Positions 52,680 through 63,042 of a DNA stretch of 64,000 bases are shown here, piece after piece (position 1 is the stretch's first letter; every line of letters begins with the position of its first letter). The position numbers and the translations under genes are program-made. The notes below the pieces were generated by a model. The model saw only the letters and a program-made list of their open reading frames with translations. It was not told the DNA's origin and did not search any database. This DNA comes from Planctomycetota bacterium (lineage in GTDB: Bacteria > Planctomycetota > UBA1135 > UBA2386), in contig JANQJF010000034.1 of NCBI GenBank assembly GCA_028281765.1, forward strand, positions 1 to 64,000, written 5' to 3'.

Positions 52680-53185
52680 GACTGGAGACCCGTTCTCGAA
52701 GGGAGCGAGGGCGTCATCCGCACCGTGTGTGCAGCCCCGCGCCGCCGACGGGGAAAGACGTGCGGCCGCAGCACGGTCCACCCGGCGGCCACGAAGACGA
52801 TGTTCTTGAAGACGTACTGCCCCTCGACGGTCGGGGCGAACGGCGCGAACTTGAAGCAGAGCTCCGGCAGGAGCACGAGCGGCAGGAAGGTGCCGGCCAT
52901 GTGGAGCAAGAACAGCACGAAGCCGAGACGCGGCAAGACACCGAAGATCAGCACCACGCCGATCGCGCACTCGAGGATCGCGAGGAAGAGCAGCGCCCCC
53001 GCCGCATCCAACACGTGCCCACTCGCCGCCATCACGGTCTGCGTCGCGAGCAGCTCGGCCGGGCTGAGGTCCGGGAAGAACTTCAGGAAGCCGAAGTGCA
53101 AGTAGACGTAGCCGAGGGAGAGGCGCAGGAAGGTCGGTGGTCGGCCGTCGGGTAGGGTGTCGTCAGAGAGGATGTCGTCGGGCAT
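52676..53185 (-). CDS. DoxX-like membrane protein
   Basis: A 169-residue protein with four predicted transmembrane helices. The DoxX-type start LRLSLGYVYLHFGFLKFFPDL and the second-helix region LAILECAIGVVLIFGVL are characteristic. DoxX proteins are found in quinone/thiosulfate or sulfur-redox complexes, but many members have no known role. Start at the ATG 53185 (MPDDILSD); the frame extends upstream to 53284 without conserved sequence. Coupled to the cytochrome peroxidase-like gene by a 4-bp overlap, which suggests a membrane redox pair. Confidence 0.78.
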   Translation of the reverse strand: MPDDILSDDTLPDGRPPTFLRLSLGYVYLHFGFLKFFPDLSPAELLATQTVMAASGHVLDAAGALLFLAILECAIGVVLIFGVLPRLGFVLFLLHMAGTFLPLVLLPELCFKFAPFAPTVEGQYVFKNIVFVAAGWTVLRPHVFPRRRRGAAHTVRMTPSLPSRTGLQS

Positions 53186-53265
53186 GGGGCGCGTGCGGGT
53201 TCTGATTCCTCGCCCCATGATCGGGAGTCGCTCCGCGCCTGTCTGTCGGCGGTGCGCCGCATGCC

Positions 53266-53283
53266 TGTCGGAAATATCCGACA
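53266..53283. promoter_or_regulatory. Perfect dyad TGTCGGA-N4-TCCGACA, candidate operator
   Basis: An 18-bp palindrome with perfect 7-bp arms around AATA, about 80 bp upstream of the DoxX start and 9 bp after the response-regulator stop. A third half-site-like TGTCGG lies at about 53244. No T-run follows, so a terminator is unlikely. It is a plausible binding site controlling the DoxX/peroxidase pair. Confidence 0.5.
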
Positions 53284-53291
53284 AACCGACG

Positions 53292-53942
53292 TCACACGAC
53301 GCCGTGCTCGATCGCGAACCGGATCAGCTCCGCGGTGCTCGAGACCTTCAACTTCTCCATCACACGGGTCCGATACGTCGAAGCCGTGCTCGTACCGATA
53401 CCCATCTCGACCGACGCCTCCTGCAGCGTCTTGCCGGCAGCGATCCAGCGCAGAAAGTCGAACTCGCGCGGCGACAGCGCATCGAGACCGACGCGGTCGC
53501 GCCGCGGCCGACGCAGGTGGTTCATGACCTCGTGCGACATGCTGCTGGACACGTAGATCTGCCCACGGCGAACGGCTTCGATCCCGTCGACGAGTTCGTC
53601 GACGGCGGACGCCTTGATGATGAAACCGTGGGCCCCCGACTCCAGCACGCGAATCGCGTAGTGAATGTTGTCGTGCACCGTGAGCACGAGGATCTTGAGA
53701 TCGGGCTGCACGCCGAGCAGCCGCTCGATCAGTCCCGGCGCGTCCTGGTCGGGCATCGAGTAGTCGAGGACCGCGACCTCCGGGCGCTCCGCCTCGACCG
53801 CAGCGAGGGCCTCGCCAGCGCTGCCGGCCTGCGCCACGATCTGAACCTTGCCGCTGTCCTCCAGCACGCGCGCGAGCGCGTGCCGAACCATCTCGTGGTC
53901 GTCGGCCAGGACGACGCGGGTCGGTGCGTTGGGAGGCGTCAT
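53292..53942 (-). CDS. NarL/LuxR-family response regulator
   Basis: A 216-residue transcription regulator. Receiver domain: acidic pocket VVLADDHEMVR, phosphoacceptor Asp60 in VAVLDYSMP, then ILVLTVHDN and the conserved Lys in GFIIKAS. Output: a LuxR-type helix-turn-helix from LSPREFDFLRWIAAGKTLQEA to RTRVMEKLKVSSTAELIRFA. The ATG at 53942 overlaps the kinase gene by 4 bp, so the two form a cognate pair. Likely targets include the DoxX/cytochrome peroxidase genes directly downstream, by position only. Confidence 0.93.
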   Translation of the reverse strand: MTPPNAPTRVVLADDHEMVRHALARVLEDSGKVQIVAQAGSAGEALAAVEAERPEVAVLDYSMPDQDAPGLIERLLGVQPDLKILVLTVHDNIHYAIRVLESGAHGFIIKASAVDELVDGIEAVRRGQIYVSSSMSHEVMNHLRRPRRDRVGLDALSPREFDFLRWIAAGKTLQEASVEMGIGTSTASTYRTRVMEKLKVSSTAELIRFAIEHGVV

Positions 53943-55624
53943 GAGGACTCGTCGCCACCTTGGACGAGCGGGATGGTGACGGCAATACGGGTACCGCCGC
54001 CGGGAGTGGATTGCAGCGAAAAGTGTCCACCGAGCAGCTCCGCGCGCTCCCGCATCCCGAGCAGACCGAGCCGGCCGGCAGCCACCGCACCGAGGTCGAA
54101 ACCGCGGCCCGGGTCGGAGACTGCGAGGCGGATCCGGTCGGCCTCCGTCTCGACGACGACCGTGGCCTCGTCCGTCTCCGCGTGACGGGAGGCGTTGGTC
54201 AGGGCCTCCTGCACGATGCGGTAGACGTTCTCGCCGACGGTCTTCGAGACGCGGCCCGTGTCGATGTCGAGGCGGGTGTCGACCGCGATCCCGTGCCGCC
54301 CCTCGAAGTCCTCGACCAGGCTCTCCAGCGCGTCGCGCAGCCCGAGATCATCGAGCACCGCCGGACGCACGCGCGCCGCGATCGCGTGCAGTCCACGCAG
54401 GATCGCATCGACGTCGGCGGAGAGACGATCGAGGCGATCCGCGACGGGCGCCGCCGATCGATGCCGCTGCAACGAGCGGAGGTCGAGCGCGATCGCCGTC
54501 ACCTGCTGACCGATCTCGTCGTGCAACTCTCGCGAGATGCTCCGGCGCTCGGACTCCTGCGCCGCCAGCAGCATGTTCGACAGCTGACGAAGGCGCGACT
54601 CGGACTCGGCGATGCGTTGCTCCTGCAGCTCCCTCATGACGCTGGCTCGCGCCCAGAACCAAAGCGATACGGCCACGACCAAAACCGCGACGCCGCCGAG
54701 CGACAGGAGTCTCCACAGCAGATCCCGCGAGCGCGAGCTCACCGCGGAAACGGAGACCCTGGCGACGGCGAACACGCTCTCCCCGTCGCGTGACACGTCG
54801 GCGAGCGGCATGCGCGAGAATGCGAATACGTCGCCACCCTCGCGATGCACTCCGTCGTCACGTTCGCGGATCGCGTCCCACGCTCGGGAGTAGTCCCGCT
54901 CGAACGAATGGTCGTGGCCGAGCAACCAACCCCACTCGCGGGACTTCTCGGCGAGCAGATATCCGCCTCCGGATTCCACCAGCATTGCATCCCCGGAGAA
55001 CGGTCGCGCCAGCTCGCGCAGTCGCTCGAGCAAGCGAGCTCCGAGATAGTTCAGCACGACGAATCCCAGACGCTCCCCGCGCTCGTCGATGACGGGCGTG
55101 ACGAACCGAATCACCGGCCGGATCGGGCGCTCGACGCGGCCGTGCTCCACGTTGAGGTCGAACGGCGACACAAACACCTCACCGTCCCCGAGAGTCGCGG
55201 CGCGCTCGACGTAGTAGCGGGCTCCCTTCGGCTGCAGGTCACGCCTCGGCACGATCCGCGCGGCGCCATCACGAAAGTTGACTCGGACCCACTCGTCGCC
55301 GCCGCGGTCGAGACAGCGAACCTGGTCGTAGACGCCGCGATTCGAGGCGAACGCGGCGTACTCGCGCTCTAGCGCGGCTCGCGCATCGCCATCTGCCGAC
55401 AGCGCCCGTGGCAGCAACGCCTGCTCGCGGAGATACAGCAGGTCGGAGACCACCGTCCGCGACTCGGAACTCAGATGGGCCCGCTGCATCGCGACCAGGT
55501 GCTCGGCTTCCCGTTGTAGCAGCGCTCGCTGGAGCGCGACGTCCTGCCGATACGACCACGCGATGACCGCACCGATTCCGGCGACGGAGCACAGGAGAGG
55601 TATCGCGAGACGACGGGAGAGCAC
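53939..55624 (-). CDS. Membrane sensor histidine kinase (NarX/DegS type) with periplasmic Cache-like domain
   Basis: A 561-residue kinase. Transmembrane helices at about residues 7-24 and 303-325 enclose a periplasmic domain of 280 residues that reads like a double-Cache sensor (VYDQVRCLDRGGDEWVRV, GFVVLNYLG). The cytoplasmic part has a HisKA_3 domain with His368 in SRELHDEIGQQ and a HATPase domain with NVYRIVQEALTNASRHA and VSDPGRGFD. Start is a GTG at 55624 giving the first helix; no clear ribosome binding site. It lies beside the ABC operon but is separate from it by 72 bp. Confidence 0.9.
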   Translation of the reverse strand: MLSRRLAIPLLCSVAGIGAVIAWSYRQDVALQRALLQREAEHLVAMQRAHLSSESRTVVSDLLYLREQALLPRALSADGDARAALEREYAAFASNRGVYDQVRCLDRGGDEWVRVNFRDGAARIVPRRDLQPKGARYYVERAATLGDGEVFVSPFDLNVEHGRVERPIRPVIRFVTPVIDERGERLGFVVLNYLGARLLERLRELARPFSGDAMLVESGGGYLLAEKSREWGWLLGHDHSFERDYSRAWDAIRERDDGVHREGGDVFAFSRMPLADVSRDGESVFAVARVSVSAVSSRSRDLLWRLLSLGGVAVLVVAVSLWFWARASVMRELQEQRIAESESRLRQLSNMLLAAQESERRSISRELHDEIGQQVTAIALDLRSLQRHRSAAPVADRLDRLSADVDAILRGLHAIAARVRPAVLDDLGLRDALESLVEDFEGRHGIAVDTRLDIDTGRVSKTVGENVYRIVQEALTNASRHAETDEATVVVETEADRIRLAVSDPGRGFDLGAVAAGRLGLLGMRERAELLGGHFSLQSTPGGGTRIAVTIPLVQGGDESS

Positions 55625-55696
55625 TTGGGACCATGTGATAGCGCCTCAGCCGCCCGAGCGGGTCCGTTCTTCGGACTTCGCCGCCGGCGCTCGGCC

Positions 55697-56842
55697 TCAG
55701 CGCGGCGCGTCGTCGGGTTCGTAGCCCGTGAGCTCGACGTAGCCGTGCCCGCGCACGCCGTCCGGGCCGGTCACGTCGACCGCGCCTTCCCAATACCGCA
55801 CGAGAAAGTCGTGCTCCTGATCGGCGAGCACCGGGCGCACGGCGAGTTCGATCTCGAGCGTGGGCACGCGCAGCGACCACGCGCTCGGATACTCGGCGTG
55901 GCGCGGGCTGCCCCACGTTTCGAGGACGTCGAGTTCGAACTCGTCTGCACCGAGGTGTTCGACGGAACCATCCGCGCTCGCGACGATGCCGGCGCTCGCC
56001 GCGTCGGCCGTGCCGTCGTCCTTGCGCATCTGGTAATACATCAGCTCGCGACCGTCTTCGAGCTGCAGCGCGAACCAATCCCAGCCAACCTGATCGGAGG
56101 CGAGCGCACTCGTGCTCCACTCGCGGTCGAGCCAGGTCTCGCCGGTGACCTCGACTTCGGTCTCGCCGATCGTCACCGTGCCTCGCGACGGGATCCGGGG
56201 ATAGGAGTAGTAGTACGACGCATTGCCCGGCTCCGCGCTCTTGCGACTCAGGCCTTGCTCGCCCTGCAGAACCGGCTCTCGGTCGACACGCAGATCCAAG
56301 TCGAGCGCGACATCGCCTTGCCGCGCGCGCACGCGAAGTTTGCGGAAGCCCTCGTCCGTATCGACAGCCGCGATCTCCCAATCCTCGAGCCACACGCGGA
56401 ACGGCGCGGCCGTCGCGCCGGCGAGCCCGAGGGCCGGACGCGAGAAGCGCTCGAAGCCGTGCATCGCGCCGCCCTCGACGTCCGTGACCGCGAAGTGCGC
56501 GAACCAAACGTCTCGGGTCGCCCAAGCCGAGCGACGCTTCGGAGCCTCGGCGCCGAGCGCGTTGCGGAAGATCGTCAGCTGGTATCCGAAGCGACGTCGA
56601 TCCGAGCCATAGAGGTTGCCGGTCACATACCACCACTCGGTGCGAAACTCCGGGTGCGGCCCATGGTCTTCAGGAAAGACGAACGAACGGGGTTCCAGCG
56701 CGCGCGCGAACCCGGCCGCGGAGTCTCCACTCAACGCCTCACGCGGCTCGAGACGGACGGCTTGGCGCAGATCCCGAGTCTCGGGATCGCCGCACGCGAC
56801 CAGCAGCATGCCGAGCCATGCCCATCGAGTCGAACACATCAT
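55697..56842 (-). CDS. AttH/CrtC-like lipocalin-fold lipoprotein
   Basis: A 381-residue exported lipoprotein (lipobox LLVAC). The body matches the carotenoid 1,2-hydratase-like / AttH family: DHGPHPEFRTEWWYVTGNL (its hallmark), FGYQLTIFRNAL, DVWFAHFAVTD, GETWLDREWSTSAL, and WDWFALQLEDGRELMYY. The name reflects CrtC homology; AttH proteins are not proven hydratases. It follows the ABC permease gene with a 1-bp overlap and a good ribosome binding site (GGGAG), and this ATPase-permease-AttH order is known from other bacteria, where the set is thought to export or handle a lipidic molecule. Confidence 0.88.
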   Translation of the reverse strand: MMCSTRWAWLGMLLVACGDPETRDLRQAVRLEPREALSGDSAAGFARALEPRSFVFPEDHGPHPEFRTEWWYVTGNLYGSDRRRFGYQLTIFRNALGAEAPKRRSAWATRDVWFAHFAVTDVEGGAMHGFERFSRPALGLAGATAAPFRVWLEDWEIAAVDTDEGFRKLRVRARQGDVALDLDLRVDREPVLQGEQGLSRKSAEPGNASYYYSYPRIPSRGTVTIGETEVEVTGETWLDREWSTSALASDQVGWDWFALQLEDGRELMYYQMRKDDGTADAASAGIVASADGSVEHLGADEFELDVLETWGSPRHAEYPSAWSLRVPTLEIELAVRPVLADQEHDFLVRYWEGAVDVTGPDGVRGHGYVELTGYEPDDAPR

Positions 56843-59415
56843 CAGCTCTCCCGCAGAGCCTCCGGAACCTTGGCACGCGCGAAGCGCATCGCGAGCGGCA
56901 CGCTCGCGAGCAGCGACGCCGCGGTCGCGAGCACGAGCGCTTCGACCATGACGGCAATCGGCACGTCGAACGACAAGAGCGACCACCCGAACGACCGGCG
57001 GTTGATCACGTGCACGAGGATCCAACCGACCGCGGCGCCAACCGGCAGCGCGAACAAGCCCGCGGCCAGACCGAGGATCGTGGTGCGCGTCGTGATCCAC
57101 GTCACGACCTGGCGCCGCGTGGCGCCGATCGCCCGCAGCACCCCTACCTCCTGCTTGCGCTCGAGCTGCAGCGACGACAACGCGCTCCAGATCCCGAGGA
57201 AGGCGACGACGACGCACAGCAGGCGCAAAGCCGCCGTGACCTGAAACGTGCGGTCGAACACTTCGAGCGAAGCCTCGCGGAGGCCGCGACTCGAACGCGC
57301 GGTGAGCCGCTGCGTGATTCCACCCGCGGCTTCGACACGCGACGCCAGTTCGTCGGGATCCACGCCAACATCCGCGAACAGCGCGTAGGCGGAGATTCCG
57401 ATCGGATCGAAGTGCTGCTCGAACAGCGGCCGCGGCACGACGACGAAACCGCGCTCCGACGCGTAGTCGTAGAAGACCCCGCCGATCTCGAAGGGTTCGA
57501 GTCCGCGCGGCGTCCTCAGCTCGAAACGGTCCCCGACCACGAGGCCGTGCTTGTGGGCAAAGGGCTCGGAGACGAGCACCGTCGCACCTTCGAGCGCTCG
57601 CTCCAGGATCTCGGCGCGCTCGCCCTGAACCGGCTCGAACACGTCGGCGACGTGCTCGAAGCCGAGGATCGAAACGCACTGCACGACGGGCAGATCGGTC
57701 CCACCGGCTCGACCCGCGACTTCGAAGCGCCGATAGGCGGCCGCGCGCGCGACGCCCTCGACCTCCGGAATGCGTGCGGAGACTTCGGGGTCGATGCGGA
57801 CCCGAAACCGTTCGGCCACGCTGACCGGCGGCGACACGAACACGTCGGCAACGAGCGTGAACTGCAGCCAGCGGTCGACAGTGCCGCGGAAGCTCGAGAT
57901 CATCGAGCCGAGACCGACGGTCGTAGCGACAGCGAGCATCAGCGCCGCCGTCGCCACGGCCGTGCGGCTCAAGCTCGACGTCGCGCTGCGCGCGGCGTGC
58001 ACCCCGAGCGTGCCCAGGATCACACGGCACAGCGGACGCACCGCTCCGGCGACGACCCGGCACACGGCCGGCGTGATGCAAGCGGCGCCGAACAAGATCG
58101 TGAACAGTCCGGTGTAGGCAGCGGTCAACCCGACGGACGTCGAGAGCACGACGGCCCCGACTCCGACCAGCGCGATGGCGAGCACGAGCCCACGCGCGGT
58201 CCAGCGCCGCCACTTCGTCTCGAGCGGCGTCTGGAGCAACACCTCTCGTGGCGGCACGCGCGTCGCGTCCCACGCCGGCGCGAGCGCAGCCACGACGCAC
58301 ACCGCGAAGCCGAGCGCCGCCGCAAACGCGAGGTCCGCCCCAGAGAACGGCACGCTCGACACCGAGACCGTGAAGTAGTGGTCTTCGATCGTCCGGGTGA
58401 CGATTCCGAGCAGACCGTGCGCAAGGCCGTAGCCGAGCGCGATCCCGAGCCCGGTGCCGACCGCACCGAGCAGCACCGCCTCGAGCAAGACCATCCGGAA
58501 CACCTGCGACCGCGTCGCGCCGAGCGCGCGGAGGACTCCGAACGCGCGGCGTCGCCGCACGACGGTGAATGAGACCGTGTTGAAGATCAGAAACGCGCCG
58601 ACGAGCAGCGTCAGCAGGCTCAGCGCCTGCAGATTGAGCGAGAACGCCCGTGTCAGCTCCCCGAGCGTCTCTCGACGATCGGCGAGCGGACGCAACTCCA
58701 CCCCCGCCGGCAGCCGGGCGCGCATCGCCTCGACGCGCGCCGGCTCGTCGAGGCGCACGTCGATCCGGTCGATCCGACCGACCTTACCGAGCGCTTCCTG
58801 TGCGGTGGCGATGTCGGTCAGGAGGATTCGGTCGAGCCCACGCTCCGCAACCGGGTCCGAGGGCTGGAGGAGGGCGACGAGCTCCAGCTCCGACCGGTAG
58901 CCCTGCGCTTCGACGACGACGCGATCTCCGACCGCCCAACCGAGCCGGCGCCCGACGCGCTCGGTCACCGCGAATGCACCGGGTCCCATCAAGAACTCGG
59001 ACAGGTCGAACTCGGATCCGGTCTCGCGCGTGCCGAATGCGAAGTAGCTGCGCAGCGGCGCCTCGGCGAACGGATCGATCCCGTAAAGGGTGAACACGCC
59101 GGCGGGTTGTTCGGCATTCTCGACTTGCGCCTCGACTTCACCGCGCACGACGGGAGCCATGGTGCGCAGGCCCTGCTCGATTCGCAGCCGAGCGTAGATC
59201 GACTCCTCGATCTCCCCGGCCCCCCCCACGATCTCGTGGGTCGCGCGCCCACCGACGCTGTCGACCGCCGATTCGAATGCGCGCTCCGCGCTCGCGGTCG
59301 TGAGGTCGATCGCCAGCACGACCGCGACGCCTAGCGCGATCCCGACCACGGACAGGATCGTCTGGCCCGGGTGCCGCGCGTAGGTGCGACGGCTGATCCG
59401 CGTCAGCATGCTCAT
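56842..59415 (-). CDS. FtsX-family ABC transporter permease (two FtsX domains)
   Basis: An 857-residue MacB/LolE-type permease. The N-terminal helix ([19 protein letters not shown]) is followed by a large periplasmic domain (residues 45-250), three helices with the FtsX motif ([21 protein letters not shown]) near residue 320, a second periplasmic domain, and a second FtsX motif ([20 protein letters not shown]) near residue 750. Such fused permeases work mechanically on lipoproteins or lipids rather than importing solutes. It overlaps the ATPase gene by 4 bp and the AttH-like gene by 1 bp. Start ATG at 59415 ([10 protein letters not shown]). Confidence 0.92.
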   Translation of the reverse strand: MSMLTRISRRTYARHPGQTILSVVGIALGVAVVLAIDLTTASAERAFESAVDSVGGRATHEIVGGAGEIEESIYARLRIEQGLRTMAPVVRGEVEAQVENAEQPAGVFTLYGIDPFAEAPLRSYFAFGTRETGSEFDLSEFLMGPGAFAVTERVGRRLGWAVGDRVVVEAQGYRSELELVALLQPSDPVAERGLDRILLTDIATAQEALGKVGRIDRIDVRLDEPARVEAMRARLPAGVELRPLADRRETLGELTRAFSLNLQALSLLTLLVGAFLIFNTVSFTVVRRRRAFGVLRALGATRSQVFRMVLLEAVLLGAVGTGLGIALGYGLAHGLLGIVTRTIEDHYFTVSVSSVPFSGADLAFAAALGFAVCVVAALAPAWDATRVPPREVLLQTPLETKWRRWTARGLVLAIALVGVGAVVLSTSVGLTAAYTGLFTILFGAACITPAVCRVVAGAVRPLCRVILGTLGVHAARSATSSLSRTAVATAALMLAVATTVGLGSMISSFRGTVDRWLQFTLVADVFVSPPVSVAERFRVRIDPEVSARIPEVEGVARAAAYRRFEVAGRAGGTDLPVVQCVSILGFEHVADVFEPVQGERAEILERALEGATVLVSEPFAHKHGLVVGDRFELRTPRGLEPFEIGGVFYDYASERGFVVVPRPLFEQHFDPIGISAYALFADVGVDPDELASRVEAAGGITQRLTARSSRGLREASLEVFDRTFQVTAALRLLCVVVAFLGIWSALSSLQLERKQEVGVLRAIGATRRQVVTWITTRTTILGLAAGLFALPVGAAVGWILVHVINRRSFGWSLLSFDVPIAVMVEALVLATAASLLASVPLAMRFARAKVPEALRES

Positions 59416-60104
59416 CCGACCGTGACGCCCGCCTCGACGAGCCGTCCGTGCTCGATTCGCACGACTCGCTCGCATCGGCTCGCCGCGTCGCGGCTGTGCG
59501 TCGCCATGATCACCGTGCAGCCGTGCTCGCGACCGAGCTCGACGAGCAGGTCGAGCACGACCGCGGCCCCGGCCTCGTCGAGGTTGCCGGTCGGCTCGTC
59601 CGCCAGGAGTAACTCCGGCCGGTGCGCGATCGCGCGCGCGAGCGCGACTCGCTGCTGCTCGCCCCCGGACAGAACGTCGGGAAACGCGTCCGCCCGATCC
59701 GACATGCCGACTCGATCGAGCAGCTCGCGGGCATGCTCCCCGGCATCGCGGCTGTCGAGTTCGCTCGGCAGCAGCACGTTCTCGAAAACGGTCAGCGTCG
59801 GCAGCAGGTGAAAGAACTGGAACACGAACCCGATGTGCCGGCGCCGAAACTCGCTCCGCGCGGTATCGCCGAGCCTGGCGAGGTCCTGGCCCGCGACGAG
59901 AATCCGCCCCTCCTCGGGGGCATCCAGCCCACCGACCAGGTTCAGCAGCGTGGACTTGCCGGAGCCACTGCGACCGAGGACCGCGACGAGTTCGCCGCGG
60001 GCGACGGAAGCATCCACTCCGTGGAGCACGACGCGTCGGGCATCCCCTTCGCGGAACGAATGGCCGACACCTTCGAGGGTTACGAGATCGCTGGACTGGG
60101 TCAT
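59412..60104 (-). CDS. ABC transporter ATP-binding protein (LolD/MacB family)
   Basis: A 230-residue ATPase: Walker [11 protein letters not shown]-loop [16 protein letters not shown] (typical of LolD/MacB), signature [14 protein letters not shown], Walker [13 protein letters not shown] and H-loop ATHS. It drives the FtsX permease encoded by the overlapping next gene. First gene of a three-gene operon with that permease and an AttH-like lipoprotein. Confidence 0.94.
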   Translation of the reverse strand: MTQSSDLVTLEGVGHSFREGDARRVVLHGVDASVARGELVAVLGRSGSGKSTLLNLVGGLDAPEEGRILVAGQDLARLGDTARSEFRRRHIGFVFQFFHLLPTLTVFENVLLPSELDSRDAGEHARELLDRVGMSDRADAFPDVLSGGEQQRVALARAIAHRPELLLADEPTGNLDEAGAAVVLDLLVELGREHGCTVIMATHSRDAASRCERVVRIEHGRLVEAGVTVG

Positions 60105-60296
60105 GGAATCGGCGCAGACGGGGCCTGTCGCGGAGTTCGCTACGCCGTCCGGAGCAGATGCAATGGCATCATGATCCTCATTGCCAGCCGATGCCCCTCG
60201 GATTGGGAGACATCCTGTAATTCGCCCCCAGGATCATCATTGGTCATTGCTACGTTCGCTCCCCCTCCCTCAACCGCCCCAACCCGCTACCCCGCC

Positions 60297-61745
60297 ATGA
60301 GCCAAGAACTCTCCGATCGCCATCTCGAGGACTGGAACGAGCGCGTCCGCCTCGCCGAGGCCGCGCTCCCGATCATCGGACAGCTGTTCCGTGAGCGCAG
60401 CGTCGTCACGATCATGTACGGGCGACCGCTGATCGAGAAGGCGCCGATCGACCTGCTCCGCGAGCACCGCTACGTGCGCCAAGTCGAGGAGAAGGAGATC
60501 TCGATCCGCGACACCTTCCCGCTTCTCGAGGAAGTCGCCAAGCTCGAGCTGCGGCCCTGCCGCGTCGACCTCGGGAAGCTCGGGGTCGACTGGATTCGCA
60601 GCGGCAAGGAGCAGTCGGCGGCGGACTTCGTGCGCCAGCGCCTCAGCGACTTCGAGGACCTGCCGGAACGCGTGCGGGAGAAGCCGCAGGACATCGTGCT
60701 CTACGGCTTCGGCCGGATCGGCCGCCTGCTGGCCCGCCTGCTCATCGAGCGGACCGGTAGCGGCGACGCGCTGCGCTTGCGCGCGATCGTCGTCCGCAAG
60801 GGCGCGGAGAACGACCTGCACAAGCGTGCCAGCCTCCTGCGCCGCGACTCGGTGCACGGCCGCTTCGCGGGCTCGATCCAGATCGACGCGGAGAACAACG
60901 CGCTCATCGCGAACGGCCACTTCATCAAGGTCATCTACGCGAACTCCCCGGACGAGATCGACTACACCGCGCACGGCATCGACGATGCGATCGTCATCGA
61001 CAACACCGGCAAGTGGCGCGACCGCGACGGTCTCGGCCTGCACCTGAAGGCCAAGGGCGTCTCGAAGGCGCTGCTGACCGCGCCGGGCAAGGGCGACATC
61101 CCCAACGTCGTGTTCGGCGTCAACGACGACGCGATCACTGACGACCAGCCGATCATGTCGGCGGCGAGCTGCACGACGAACGCGATCACGCCGGTGCTCC
61201 GCTCCGTGCTCGATGGCTTCGGCATCCAAGGCGGCCACGTCGAGACCGTGCACTCGTACACCAACGACCAGAATCTGATCGACAACTACCACAAGAAGCA
61301 GCGCCGCGGCCGCGCCGCCGCTCTGAACATGGTGATCACCGAGACCGGCGCCGCGAAGGCGGTCGCGAAGGCGATCCCCGAGCTCGGCGGCAAGCTGACC
61401 GGCAACGCGATCCGCGTGCCGACGCCGAACGTGTCGATGGCGATCCTCAACCTGAATCTCGAGAAGGAAACGACGGTCGAGAAACTCAACGAGTACCTGC
61501 GCAACGCGTCGCTCTACTCGCCGCAATCGCTCCAGATCGACTACACGACCTCGACCGAGGTGTCGTCCACCGACGTCGTCGGGTCGCGCTACGCCGGAAT
61601 CGTCGACTCGGCCGCGACGATCGTGAACGGCAACAGCTGCGTGCTCTACGTGTGGTACGACAACGAGTTCGGCTACAGCATGCAGGTCGTGCGGGTGGCC
61701 CAGCGGATGGCGGGCATTCGCTACGTGACGCTGCCGCGCGGGTGA
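60297..61745 (+). CDS. gap: Glyceraldehyde-3-phosphate dehydrogenase, long form with N-terminal extension
   Basis: A 482-residue GAPDH. The first 125 residues are an extra helical domain (LEDWNERVRLAEAALPIIGQ, YGRPLIEKAPIDLLREHRYV), as in the long GAPDH of some proteobacteria. The Rossmann fold starts at VLYGFGRIGRLLARLL, the catalytic Cys292 is in SAASCTTNAITP, and ETVHSYTNDQN and WYDNEFGYS finish the catalytic domain. It interconverts glyceraldehyde-3-phosphate and 1,3-bisphosphoglycerate and could run mainly in the gluconeogenic direction, as reported for some long forms; that is inference. Start ATG at 60297; the frame is open far upstream. Confidence 0.95.
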   Translation: MSQELSDRHLEDWNERVRLAEAALPIIGQLFRERSVVTIMYGRPLIEKAPIDLLREHRYVRQVEEKEISIRDTFPLLEEVAKLELRPCRVDLGKLGVDWIRSGKEQSAADFVRQRLSDFEDLPERVREKPQDIVLYGFGRIGRLLARLLIERTGSGDALRLRAIVVRKGAENDLHKRASLLRRDSVHGRFAGSIQIDAENNALIANGHFIKVIYANSPDEIDYTAHGIDDAIVIDNTGKWRDRDGLGLHLKAKGVSKALLTAPGKGDIPNVVFGVNDDAITDDQPIMSAASCTTNAITPVLRSVLDGFGIQGGHVETVHSYTNDQNLIDNYHKKQRRGRAAALNMVITETGAAKAVAKAIPELGGKLTGNAIRVPTPNVSMAILNLNLEKETTVEKLNEYLRNASLYSPQSLQIDYTTSTEVSSTDVVGSRYAGIVDSAATIVNGNSCVLYVWYDNEFGYSMQVVRVAQRMAGIRYVTLPRG

Positions 61746-61821
61746 GGGACCGGGAGCGACGGAGTCCGCCCCTCCCGCTTTCTCTGCATCGCGTCGCGCC
61801 ATCCTGTCGAAGGCGGCTTCC

Positions 61822-63042
61822 ATGCGAGGCGCCATCGCCATTTCCGCCCCCCTCCTCCTGGCGACCGCGGCCACCGCCCAGTGGCCCCACTGGGGCGGGC
61901 CGACGCGCGACTTCCGCGCCCCCGCCAGCCGTCTCGCGCCGAACTGGCCCGAGAACGGACCACGCCGTCTCTGGTCCCGCCCCCTCGGCCACGGCCATTC
62001 CTCGATCGTCGCCGCGGGCGACCGCCTGTTCACGATGTGGGGCAAGGGCACCCGCGAGCACGTCGTGTGCCTCGACGCCGCGACCGGTGAGGTGCGTTGG
62101 GACACCGCCTACGACGTCGGATACGTCAACTCGAACGCCAAGTATGCGGGGCCTCACGCGACCCCTTCGATCACAGGCGATGTCGTCGTGACCGTCGGGA
62201 TCGACGGCAAGGTGCACGCGCTCGACATCGAGACCGGCGAAGTCCGATGGCGACGCGATCTCCTGCTGGAGCTCGACGCCGACATCCCCCAGTCCGGATA
62301 CGCTGCGAGTCCGCTGCTCTGCGGCGACCTCGTCCTCCTCCCGGGCCAAGGCACGCCGGGCTACGGGGTCATCGCGCTGCGCATCGCGAACGGCTCGACC
62401 GCGTGGGCCCGCCACGGGTTCTTGTCGAGCCACGCGACGCCACTGCTGGTACGCATCGAAGAGCGCGACATCGCGGTCTTCCACGGCACGAACCGGATGT
62501 ACGGCATCGACCCGAAGAGCGGTGACGTGCTTTGGACGGTGAGCGTGCGCCGCAACGCGATCGACAACGTGTCGTTCCCGCCGTTGTTCGACGCGAAGAA
62601 CTCTGTCCTTCTCGTGTCGCACGCGTACGATGGCAAGGGTCTGCAAGCGTTCGAAGTCCGGCGGAACGGCGAAACCTGGAGCGCAAAGCGAAAGTGGTCG
62701 AACCGCCGGCTCAAGGTCGAGCACGGCAACGGAGTGATTCTCGGCCGCGCGGCCTACGCTTCGGACGGCAGCGACTACATCGTGAGCGTCGATCTCGACA
62801 CCGGCCGCACGCGCTTCAAGCAGCGCGGGATCCCGAAGTCCACGTTCTTGGCGGCCGGCGACAAGCTGCTCGTGCTGGACGACGACGGGGATCTGCACAT
62901 CGCGAAACCGAGCGAAGACGACCTCGGCGTGCTCGCGAGCGCGACCGTGATCGGACCAAACCCATGGGCCGTGCCGACGATCGTCGGCAACACGGTCTAC
63001 GTTCGTGATCGCGAACGCGTCGTCGCCCTGAGTCTGCCATGA
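61822..63042 (+). CDS. Secreted PQQ-like beta-propeller protein
   Basis: A 406-residue exported protein (signal cut after TAQ). It begins WPHWGGPTRDF, the usual start of planctomycete PQQ-like repeat proteins, and has blades marked by VVCLDAATGEVRWDT, VHALDIETGEVRWRRD, MYGIDPKSGDVLWTV and IVSVDLDTGRTRFKQ. The AxDxxTGxxxW pattern makes a seven- or eight-bladed propeller. No cofactor-binding or catalytic residue is evident, so it may be an assembly or binding protein rather than a dehydrogenase. It overlaps the next gene by 4 bp. Confidence 0.87.
   Translation: MRGAIAISAPLLLATAATAQWPHWGGPTRDFRAPASRLAPNWPENGPRRLWSRPLGHGHSSIVAAGDRLFTMWGKGTREHVVCLDAATGEVRWDTAYDVGYVNSNAKYAGPHATPSITGDVVVTVGIDGKVHALDIETGEVRWRRDLLLELDADIPQSGYAASPLLCGDLVLLPGQGTPGYGVIALRIANGSTAWARHGFLSSHATPLLVRIEERDIAVFHGTNRMYGIDPKSGDVLWTVSVRRNAIDNVSFPPLFDAKNSVLLVSHAYDGKGLQAFEVRRNGETWSAKRKWSNRRLKVEHGNGVILGRAAYASDGSDYIVSVDLDTGRTRFKQRGIPKSTFLAAGDKLLVLDDDGDLHIAKPSEDDLGVLASATVIGPNPWAVPTIVGNTVYVRDRERVVALSLP

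Noticed and set aside
59622..60296. A 225-residue extra N-terminal extension of GAPDH
   Set aside because: It is antisense to the ABC ATPase gene with no protein-like pattern; the recognised long-GAPDH N-terminus starts at the ATG at 60297.
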